From the NCBI GenBank assembly GCA_002403115.1, contig DHHE01000145.1, forward strand, positions 1 to 14,415: a stretch of DNA of 14,415 bases, given 5' to 3'. The notes under the pieces are model-generated. The model worked only from the letters and a program-made list of their open reading frames with translations. It was not told the origin of the DNA and did no database searches. The stretch is from a bacterium UBP2_UBA4780. GTDB taxonomy: Bacteria > Edwardsbacteria > AC1 > EtOH8. Of the stretch, positions 6,359-12,598 are shown piece by piece. How positions within the stretch are numbered: position 1 is the first letter of the stretch; each line of letters starts with the position of its first letter. Both the position numbers and the translations under genes were made by a program.

Positions 6359-8124
6359 CAGAAATTCACTATCAGGTTGGCGGAAACCAGGTCCTGCCGG
6401 TAGCCCTGCCCGGGATCGACCCGGTCGGTCTGGGCGATGCGCCTGGCCTGCAGGCGGTAGGACAGCGAGGCGGACAGGTCGCCGGAGAGGGAGGCCGTCA
6501 GGGCATGCTTTTCCCGGTCGGAGCTTCCGGAGACGTCCCTTGCCTGATAGTATTGATGCCCCAGGGCGGCCGTCGCCAGCCGGCGGTACAAGGGGCGGGA
6601 GACCTCGGCGGAGGCGTTATGCGACTGGGTGGTCCCCGGCGATGACGAGAAGTTGTATCCGTAGGAGGCGTAAATCCTGGCCCCCAGCGCGGAAAACCCC
6701 AGTCCGGCGCTCAGGCCGCGGTTCTGGTAGCGGTAAGCCCGGTAGGGGCGGGCGGCGTAGTCCAGCCTCAGGGACAAGCTGCTGAAGGCGCCGGCCCGCA
6801 GGCCCCAGCCGGCCCCCAACCCCCAGCCAAGCCCGGGAGCGGAGTCGGTGAAGGCCTTGTAAACGTTCCCCTGGAGGGTGGTCCGGAGACCGCCCGGCCG
6901 GCCGGCCTGGAGAAGGCCCTCCAACTCATTCTTGGCCGTCTCCAGATAGGGGCTGCCGAAACTGCGGAAGCCGGCGTCGGTCGATGAGTAGGCGAGCGAG
7001 AAATCCAAGGACCGGGAGGAACGGCCGACCCTGGCCAGGCAGCCCCAACCGCCGCTTCTTCCCCCGTCATCGGCATAGGTCCGGGTACCGGCCGCCTCCA
7101 GCTCCAACGAGTACCGGCCCATGGCCTTTCGGGCCGAGAGCCACCCGATCCGGTTAGAGGCCGGTCGCAGCGTGTCGACGAACACCATGGTGTCGGTCAG
7201 TCCGAAGATGGTGTCTGTCAGCACGAAAGTGGTGGCGCGGTAGCGCACCGAGTCGGGGAGCGACGAAGGCTGGTCGCGGCCCTGCAGGTAGCCCAGGCCC
7301 AGCGAAAGGCTGTCGCCCAACGAAAGGCCGGCGCGGCCGCCGTAGAGGTACTGGGCGAACGAACTCAGCGCGGTGTCGGCCGAGGCGGTGCGGCAGGCGG
7401 TGAAGTCCAGGGAGACCGGGCCGAACCAGGACCGTCCCAGCAAGCCCAGGGGAAGGGCGTTGGCGAAGGCCAGCGACGAGAACCCGGGGTGGAACTCGCC
7501 CAACGACAGCTCGAGGCCGTCGAGGGAGGCCTGCAGCAGGCCGTGGGGCTCGCGATCGTAGGAACGGTCGTAGCTGATGCTCCCCTGGACGAGCCCGCCC
7601 CAGAGCGGCCCCGAGAAAAAGGCGTCGCCCGAGGGCTGATGCCCCACCGGCGCGGCTAGGCCGAGGCCGGCGGTGTCCCGGTCGCATGACCCGTGCTGCC
7701 ACCCCAGGCCGATGGAGGACTCCCAGGGCATGGCCGCGGCCCCGGCGAAGGCCGGGGCCGGATTCACCAAGAACGCCCAACTGTGGCGCCACAACGTGTC
7801 TCCCAGGGAAAGCCCATAGACAGAGATGCGATGGGCGCCGGCGGCCGGCGGCTCCGGCGAAAGATAGAAGACATAGTCGTCGGCCAGCTCGGCCCGGGCG
7901 GTTACGTTCACACTATCAATAAATAGTATTATATCAAGACCATCGGCGCCGGACAGCAGGGCCGAAACCTCCAAGGGCTCGTCCCCGGAAAGGGACGAAT
8001 CGGGCAACGGGGATAGAATGACCAACGGCTGGAAACCCGCCTCCTCCGGGCCGACAGAATCGTCCTGCCCGGTCGAGGGCAACGACAGGAGGCCCAACAG
8101 CAGGGTTGTTAAAAGACCGCGCAT
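6358..8124 (-). CDS. Outer-membrane beta-barrel protein with N-terminal Ig-like domain
   Basis: 588 residues from the ATG at 8124, where a signal peptide begins (MRGLLTTLLLGLLSLPSTG). The open frame extends 31 codons upstream to 8217, but that stretch covers another gene's terminator and is not signal-like, so I reject it. Residues about 33-120 form an Ig-like domain (VILSPLPDSSLSGDEPLEV ... IDSVNVTARAEL ... AGAHRISVYG). From about 128 to the end there are many short amphipathic strands with alternating aromatic/Gly/polar residues (for example LYGGRAGLSLGDSLSLGLGY), and the last residues are SANLIVNF with a terminal Phe, the classic outer-membrane barrel (BAM) signal. I do not recognise a specific family; it could be a porin-like or anchoring protein. 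The start has no Shine-Dalgarno sequence; a sigma70-type promoter ends 6 bases before it. Its Ig-like domain resembles the anti-sigma sensor domain encoded nearby. Confidence 0.85.
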   Translation of the reverse strand: MRGLLTTLLLGLLSLPSTGQDDSVGPEEAGFQPLVILSPLPDSSLSGDEPLEVSALLSGADGLDIILFIDSVNVTARAELADDYVFYLSPEPPAAGAHRISVYGLSLGDTLWRHSWAFLVNPAPAFAGAAAMPWESSIGLGWQHGSCDRDTAGLGLAAPVGHQPSGDAFFSGPLWGGLVQGSISYDRSYDREPHGLLQASLDGLELSLGEFHPGFSSLAFANALPLGLLGRSWFGPVSLDFTACRTASADTALSSFAQYLYGGRAGLSLGDSLSLGLGYLQGRDQPSSLPDSVRYRATTFVLTDTIFGLTDTMVFVDTLRPASNRIGWLSARKAMGRYSLELEAAGTRTYADDGGRSGGWGCLARVGRSSRSLDFSLAYSSTDAGFRSFGSPYLETAKNELEGLLQAGRPGGLRTTLQGNVYKAFTDSAPGLGWGLGAGWGLRAGAFSSLSLRLDYAARPYRAYRYQNRGLSAGLGFSALGARIYASYGYNFSSSPGTTQSHNASAEVSRPLYRRLATAALGHQYYQARDVSGSSDREKHALTASLSGDLSASLSYRLQARRIAQTDRVDPGQGYRQDLVSANLIVNF

Positions 8125-8130
8125 GGTGGA

Positions 8131-8159
8131 ATGATGCCAGAAAAGACGGGGAAAGTCAA
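8131..8159 (-). promoter_or_regulatory. Sigma70-type promoter abutting the barrel gene's ATG (possible leaderless mRNA)
   Basis: Minus strand: TTGACT (8159-8154), 17-nt spacer, CATCAT (8136-8131; four of six matches to TATAAT). Counting seven bases past the -10 places the transcription start on the A of the ATG at 8124. The absence of any Shine-Dalgarno sequence before this ATG fits a leaderless transcript. The promoter lies just downstream of the porV-gene terminator, so the barrel gene forms its own unit and uses a different promoter class from its neighbours. Confidence 0.55.
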
Positions 8160-8194
8160 GGGTCCCGACCGGATTAGACCTGATGGCAATAAAA

Positions 8195-8217
8195 ATGGGG
8201 GGGCGTAGCCCCCCCAT
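8195..8217 (-). terminator. Rho-independent terminator after the porV-like gene
   Basis: A perfect 10-bp stem ATGGGGGGGC / GCCCCCCCAT around a 3-base loop, followed on the minus strand by a T run (TTTTTATT). It starts 20 bases past the porV-like stop codon and ends the cargo/porV operon. On the plus strand there is no T tract after the stem, so it works in one direction. Confidence 0.85.
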
Positions 8218-8237
8218 CCCCGGAATGCCTGGGCAGA

Positions 8238-9125
8238 TTATTTCTTGTATCCCAGGCTCACCGTGTGGGTATATCCGATGTCCCGGGAGGGGATGACCGC
8301 ATAATCGACGCAGAGCGCCTGATATCGAATGCCAAAACCAGCCCTCAGCCAGGAGACAAAACCGGCGTCCCGATCGGTCTTGATTCCGGCCCGCAGGGAA
8401 AGGTATCTGGCGAAGCTGTACTCGGCTCCGAGAGCCAACGCCAGCGCATCATCCATTGGAACTTCCACCGCCAGGGCCGGGGTCAATGGCAGGTTGGGGA
8501 AATAATAGGTGGCGCCCAGACCGAAGGTGATGGGGAGTCCGGAGGTTTCGTTGACGAACTTGAGGCCCGGCCCCAGGTTCCGGGCGGCCGCGCCCAGGGT
8601 CAGCTGGCGGAACTTCTTGACGGCCCCCAGGTCCAGCATAACAGTGCCGGCGGATTCGTTTTCGATCCTCTGGCTCAGGTAGCGGGCGGACGCCCCCAGC
8701 TGCAGCTTCTGCCTCTGCAGCCGGTAGGCGAACCCCAGGCTGACGGCCAGATCCGAGGCGGTGAAGATATTGGGGTTTCGGGCATGCTCGTCCAATCCCT
8801 CAAGTTCCCCGTAGTTAAAGTGGCTGACCGCCAGGCCCAAGGCCGTTCTTCTCCAGGCCTTGGCACCGGCCAGGTATCCGTAGTACATGTCGAGATAGGT
8901 GGGGGTGAACGAGGCGGTGGCCACCCAGCCGCCCAGATCGGCCATGCCGGCAGGGTTCCAGTGGGCCGAATAGATGTCGCCGGAGATGGCGGTGTAGGCC
9001 TCCCCCATGGCCACCGGCCGGGCGCCCTGAGGCAGGGACAGGAACACGGCCGCCTTGTCCCCGGGAACCGAGAAGGCGCTGTGGGTCAGGGCGGTAGCCG
9101 CCAGCAGTGCAAAAGTTTTTCTCAT
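8238..9125 (-). CDS. porV-like: PorV/PorQ-family outer-membrane protein (UPF0164-like)
   Basis: 295 residues. A signal peptide (MRKTFALLAATALTHSAFS) is followed by the family hallmark near residues 35-60: GARPVAMGEAYTAISGD then AHWNPAGMADL. The rest alternates amphipathic strands of an outer-membrane barrel (for example LGLAVSHFNYGELEG, LQLGASARYLSQRIE), ending VSLGYKK. In Bacteroidetes, PorV is the T9SS shuttle that takes cargo with a C-terminal signal to the surface sortase, and PorQ is a related T9SS part; family members also occur outside Bacteroidetes without proven roles. The start is 12 bases after the T9SS-cargo gene's stop, with a strong site (AAGGAAG) 4 nt before the ATG, so the two are co-transcribed. 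Cargo-shuttle pairing supports a PorV-like role here. Which subgroup it belongs to cannot be decided by eye. Confidence 0.85.
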   Translation of the reverse strand: MRKTFALLAATALTHSAFSVPGDKAAVFLSLPQGARPVAMGEAYTAISGDIYSAHWNPAGMADLGGWVATASFTPTYLDMYYGYLAGAKAWRRTALGLAVSHFNYGELEGLDEHARNPNIFTASDLAVSLGFAYRLQRQKLQLGASARYLSQRIENESAGTVMLDLGAVKKFRQLTLGAAARNLGPGLKFVNETSGLPITFGLGATYYFPNLPLTPALAVEVPMDDALALALGAEYSFARYLSLRAGIKTDRDAGFVSWLRAGFGIRYQALCVDYAVIPSRDIGYTHTVSLGYKK

Positions 9126-9137
9126 GACGCTTCCTTC

Positions 9138-11132
9138 CTACCTGATGATGGCTATCTTGCCTTTTTTGACGCCGGCCGAGCCGTCCACGTGGTAGATGTA
9201 GACCCCGCTGGCCGACCCCGGAGTCCAGGTGGCCAGACCGTCTCCGTCCGACTCGGAAATCTCCTTGACCAACCGGCCCTTGATGTCGTATATTCTGATG
9301 GCGGCCTGGGCGGTCAGCCCCTCGAAGTTCAGGCAGGTGTGGCCGACGTACGGCTTGAAGGGGTTGGGGAAGACCTTGAGGCCGTCCAGGTTGGCGGCGG
9401 CCAGCGGGCCTTGGACCACGATGCGGATGGAATCGCTGTCCACAGTCTGGTCGCTGCCCACCGCCCGGAGCTTGAGATACCCGGTATAGCGCCCCGCCGG
9501 CGTGCCCTCGGGGATGTACAAGGTCACCGTGGCGTCGATGGTGGCGCCGATCTCCAGGGCCGGGAACGGCGATGGGGACTCCACGAAGCCGGTCAGTATC
9601 CTCTGGGCGGGATCGCCGGCCAGGTGAAGGGTGACGCCAGTGGCCGTGAGCGAGTCTATCCGGGCGGTGCTGGGGCCGTCGCCCGGGTCCGGGTTTAAGG
9701 CCCCGCTGGTGTTGGTCAGTCGGAAGCTCCGGGAGACATAGGCCGGCCCGGCCGGCAGATCTCCGAAATCCAGGCTGTCGCCGACCGCGTCCAGGGCGTC
9801 GGGGAAGATGTCCAGATCCACCTGGCTGGTGACCACCCAGCCGCGCCGGGAGTAAATGTTCCCCTCAACATCTTCGCCCAGGTCCTGCCACACCAGGAAG
9901 AAGTTGGTGACGGCGCCGATGTTGGCGGCGGCCATGGCCGGCGGATAGAAGGCGTTGCCGTAGTTGGATGCGTCGTCGCCGGTGTAGGTGTCGAACATTT
10001 TGTAGGAGACGCCGAAGGAATCGCTGGAGTCGCTGTAAGCCGACATCCTGATCTCGAAACGGGTGCTGTCGGTCCCCAGGCTGCTGTGCCAGGCCACCAC
10101 CAGGTTGCCGTTGGTGCGGTCTATCTCCACCCGGGGCCGGTAGTTCCAGTCGCCGCACCCCTTGCTCACCCAGAGGTTTGGCGCATAGCCGGCCGAGGTG
10201 TCGTGCTTCTGGCTGAAGAACAGGTGGGGCCGGCTGTAATCGCTGGCCGGGGGCATGCGGGAATCCTCCCAGATGACCAAGCAGCGACCGGGAATGCGGG
10301 TTATGCTGGGCTTGAGGCGCCGGGCGCCGGCGGTAAAGTCGTCGCAGACGGTGTCGTGGCTGGCCTGGAAGGTGGTGCCGTAGTCGTTGGAACGGTTGGC
10401 GCATATCAGCGGATGCCAATCGTTGTTGCTGATGCCGCTGTTGGACTGTTCGTAGACCACGAAGACCCGGCCGCTGTCGTCGGTGGCGACGTCGGGATGC
10501 TTGGCCGGCCGGGAGGTGTCGGCGTTGACGACGACCTGCCCAAAGAAGGTGATCCCGCCGTCGGTGGATTTGGCGCAGTAAACCTTGGTGGGGTCTGCGC
10601 CCTCGCCGTTGGCCCACACCAGGTAGAGGACGCTGTCTCCGGGATCGGCGGCGATCTTGGGCATGGGGCCGAAGTTGACCGACGAGTTCTGGTTGTTGCG
10701 CACGACGACCCCCTTGACTGTGTCGGGCTGGGTGAAGGTCTGGCCGCCGTCCGTGGAACGCGAGAGGTAGATGCGCCAGTAGCTGTCCATGTAGCGCACT
10801 TGCCAGGCAAGATAGATGTTCCCTCCCCTCCCCCGGACGATCCAGGGATAGGCGTTGTAAAGCGAATCGGGACAAACGGTCAAATTAGCGCTGAAGGAAC
10901 TGCCCAGGGTGGTGGAGCGGGCGAAGCATATAGCGCTGGTGTCGTTCTGGTCACGGTCGTCTTCCCAAGCGCTGTAGATGTTCAGGCTGTCGTCGATGAT
11001 GGTGTAGGGGTGCAAAGCCGGGTGCCCGGAGGCTCCCGGGGCGTCGTCCACCCTGACCTGAGGTCCCCAGGTTATGCCTTGGGCCAGGGCTAGGGAGGAA
11101 AGGCACAGAAAAGGCAAAAAGAAACGGAGCAT
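9138..11132 (-). CDS. Secreted BNR/sialidase-like beta-propeller protein with T9SS C-terminal sorting domain
   Basis: 664 residues. Signal peptide 1-18 (MLRFFLPFLCLSSLALAQ). Residues about 20-435 are a propeller with Asp-box (BNR) motifs S-x-D-G-G-x-x-F: SRSTDGGQTF near 124, AKSTDGGITF near 187, degenerate NRSNDYGTTF near 246 and ARSTTLGSSF near 71. I cannot see the arginine triad and Glu/Tyr of true sialidases, so enzymatic activity is unproven. About 438-575 is a beta-sandwich-like middle domain. About 583-664 is a T9SS type A/FlgD-like tail: LKVFPNPFKP, IRIYDIKGRLVKEI, SGVYIYHVDG and the Lys-rich ending KKGKIAIIR. In known systems this tail directs export across the outer membrane and is cleaved during surface attachment. 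First gene of the operon with the PorV-like gene; start ATG has a GGGGG purine tract 8 nt upstream. An ECF-type promoter precedes it. Confidence 0.85.
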   Translation of the reverse strand: MLRFFLPFLCLSSLALAQGITWGPQVRVDDAPGASGHPALHPYTIIDDSLNIYSAWEDDRDQNDTSAICFARSTTLGSSFSANLTVCPDSLYNAYPWIVRGRGGNIYLAWQVRYMDSYWRIYLSRSTDGGQTFTQPDTVKGVVVRNNQNSSVNFGPMPKIAADPGDSVLYLVWANGEGADPTKVYCAKSTDGGITFFGQVVVNADTSRPAKHPDVATDDSGRVFVVYEQSNSGISNNDWHPLICANRSNDYGTTFQASHDTVCDDFTAGARRLKPSITRIPGRCLVIWEDSRMPPASDYSRPHLFFSQKHDTSAGYAPNLWVSKGCGDWNYRPRVEIDRTNGNLVVAWHSSLGTDSTRFEIRMSAYSDSSDSFGVSYKMFDTYTGDDASNYGNAFYPPAMAAANIGAVTNFFLVWQDLGEDVEGNIYSRRGWVVTSQVDLDIFPDALDAVGDSLDFGDLPAGPAYVSRSFRLTNTSGALNPDPGDGPSTARIDSLTATGVTLHLAGDPAQRILTGFVESPSPFPALEIGATIDATVTLYIPEGTPAGRYTGYLKLRAVGSDQTVDSDSIRIVVQGPLAAANLDGLKVFPNPFKPYVGHTCLNFEGLTAQAAIRIYDIKGRLVKEISESDGDGLATWTPGSASGVYIYHVDGSAGVKKGKIAIIR

Positions 11133-11153
11133 AGCTTTGTCCCCCTTCTCTAA
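11126..11153 (+). promoter_or_regulatory. Weak ECF-like promoter candidate facing hemW
   Basis: On the plus strand GGAGC (11126-11130) is followed after 15 nt by TTCTCTAA (11146-11153). It shares CTCTAA with the three stronger sites but has one -35 mismatch and a spacer one base shorter. It would start transcription near 11160, a sensible distance from hemW. It overlaps the leader of the divergent cargo gene. Confidence 0.3.
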
Positions 11154-11171
11154 GTTTCGGTAATTTATACA

Positions 11172-11200
11172 TTAGAGACAATGAGAAAAGAAATAGTTCC
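11172..11200 (-). promoter_or_regulatory. ECF-type promoter of the T9SS cargo/porV operon
   Basis: Minus strand: GGAAC (11200-11196), 16 nt, then GTCTCTAA (11179-11172). This is the same two-block motif and spacing as at 4789-4818 and 6330-6358, with one base changed in the -10 block. The expected start near 11165 gives a leader of about 33 nt before the ATG at 11132. A sigma70-like TATAAA follows immediately on the same strand but lacks a good -35. The -35 block lies between the two possible hemW start codons (11181 and 11208), which favours the later hemW start. Confidence 0.65.
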
Positions 11201-11207
11201 AAAAAAG

Positions 11208-12350
11208 ATGAACAAAAACGCGCTTTCCTCGGCCTACATCCACGTTCCCTTCTGCCTCTCCAAGTGCCGTTATTGCGGGTTCAACTCCGCCCCCTCCCCG
11301 GGGACCGAGGAGATCGAGAGGTATTGCCGGGCCTTGGAAAAAGAAATTCGAGATCCGGAATCCGAGATTCGGGATTTAGAAACCGTGTACTTCGGGGGAG
11401 GTACGCCGACCGTGCTGTCGGCGGGCCAGATGGAATACCTGATTTCGGCTCTGGCGAAAAGGGCATCGTTTGATAGGGGCGCCGAGGCCACCATCGAGGC
11501 CAACCCGGAGACGGTCGACCTGGAAAAGCTTAGGACCCTCAGGGCTCTCGGCTTCAACCGCCTGAGCCTGGGGGTGCAGTCGTTCGACGACAATGCCCTC
11601 CGGTTTCTCGGCCGGGCCCACGACAGCCGACGGGCGATGGAGGCCTTCGAACAGGCCAGAAGGGCGGGCTTCGACAACATCGGGACGGATCTGATCCACG
11701 GGATACCCGGGCAGAGCCTGGCACAATGGGAAAACGATATTCGTAAAACGACGGATCTTTGTCCCGAGCACGTCTCGGCCTACTCGCTTACCTTCGAGCC
11801 GGGGACGGAGTTCAGCGCCCGGCGCGCCGCGGGCGCAATCAGCCCCTGCGACGAGGATTTGGAAGCCGACATGTTCCTGACGGCCAGGGAGATGCTGGCC
11901 GGGGCAGGGTACGAGCACTACGAGGTTTCGAATTACGCTAAACCCGGCTTCCGCTCCCGGCACAACCTCAATTACTGGCATTGCGGCGATTATCTTGGCT
12001 TCGGAGCCGGGGCGCACTCACACCTGGGAGGGAGGCGGTGGGCGAACGCGGAACCTTATGCGGAATACTCGGATAAGATTGAAAAAGGCGGAAAGGCGAT
12101 TGCCTTCGTGGAGACGCTGACAAGGGAGCAGAGGCTGTTCGAGGCTGTTTTCCTCGGTTTGCGGATGCCGGAGGGGATTGATGCCATCGAGTTCAGATCT
12201 TCATGGGGCTTGGGGCCGCTAGCGTACAAACCGGAGGCCTGGAACAGTCTCGCCAGCGAAGGCTTGTTGCTGGTTGAACAAGGCAACCCCAGGCTTACCG
12301 ATAAAGGCATGCTGATAGCCGACTCCTGCCTGGCAAGATTCGCTCCGTGA
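11208..12350 (+). CDS. hemW: HemW, radical SAM heme chaperone (HemN-like)
   Basis: 380 residues from the ATG at 11208. The radical-SAM cluster motif is C16-x3-C20-x2-C23 in HVPFCLSKCRYCGF; Phe at the position where HemN has a fourth Cys marks the HemW branch rather than true coproporphyrinogen dehydrogenase. Next come the SAM-binding YFGGGTPT, a TIEANPET strand, LSLGVQSFDD, and GTDLIHGIPGQ, then a HemN C-terminal winged-helix domain (LTREQRLFEAVFLGLRM...). HemW binds heme and delivers it to cytochromes or other hemoproteins. Start choice: E. coli HemW has nine residues before YIH, exactly as here from 11208; the in-frame ATG at 11181 would add nine basic residues and overlap the -35 of the divergent promoter. 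Neither ATG has a good ribosome site, so 11181 remains possible. A strong terminator follows, so it is monocistronic. Confidence 0.92.
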   Translation: MNKNALSSAYIHVPFCLSKCRYCGFNSAPSPGTEEIERYCRALEKEIRDPESEIRDLETVYFGGGTPTVLSAGQMEYLISALAKRASFDRGAEATIEANPETVDLEKLRTLRALGFNRLSLGVQSFDDNALRFLGRAHDSRRAMEAFEQARRAGFDNIGTDLIHGIPGQSLAQWENDIRKTTDLCPEHVSAYSLTFEPGTEFSARRAAGAISPCDEDLEADMFLTAREMLAGAGYEHYEVSNYAKPGFRSRHNLNYWHCGDYLGFGAGAHSHLGGRRWANAEPYAEYSDKIEKGGKAIAFVETLTREQRLFEAVFLGLRMPEGIDAIEFRSSWGLGPLAYKPEAWNSLASEGLLLVEQGNPRLTDKGMLIADSCLARFAP

Positions 12351-12362
12351 GTCATGACCGTC

Positions 12363-12396
12363 CATCAAAAAAGCCCCGGCAGGGGCTTTTTTGATG
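12363..12396. terminator. Strong rho-independent terminator after hemW
   Basis: A perfect 15-bp stem (arms 12363-12377 and 12382-12396) around a GGCA loop, with AGCCCC/GGGGCT at the top and A6/T6 tracts at the base. It lies 12 bases past the hemW TGA. The symmetrical A/T tracts would let it work in both directions, but only hemW approaches it here. Confidence 0.92.
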
Positions 12397-12598
12397 AGTA
12401 CAGCCTTGATGGCGAAAACCCGGTGAAGAGAGCATCCGGAAAGTGTGTCACAGAATATAACACAATAAATATCATATCTTTTAGGATAACGTCGGGACAA
12501 ACGTAACTGCATGATTGTTAATGCTTTGTAAAAACGACCAAGCGGGCACGCGATATGCATCTTCATTTCTCTAAGAAACAGCTAGTAAAGGAAAACAA
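12397..12598 (+). promoter_or_regulatory. AT-richer intergenic region ahead of the M6 protease gene; promoter expected
   Basis: About 200 bases without a gene and clearly richer in A+T than the surroundings (for example the stretch 12450-12482). No riboswitch or small RNA is recognisable. A possible ECF-like promoter lies near its end: GGGCAC (12544-12549), 17 nt, TTCTCTAA (12567-12574), one -35 mismatch and one extra spacer base compared with the three strong sites. It would give a start near 12581 and a short leader containing AAAGGA, 6 nt before the ATG. An alternative sigma70 promoter in the AT-rich part is not clear. Confidence 0.35.

Noticed and set aside
8265..9698. Long plus-strand open frame across porV-like and cargo genes
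   Set aside because: It spans two well-supported minus-strand genes and the gap between them, and its composition is typical of GC-rich antisense frames. The plus-strand frame at 10086-11093 is rejected for the same reason.
9138..11132. Assignment of the propeller protein as an active sialidase
   Set aside because: Asp-box repeats occur in many non-enzymatic propellers, and the catalytic Arg triad and Tyr/Glu pair could not be recognised.
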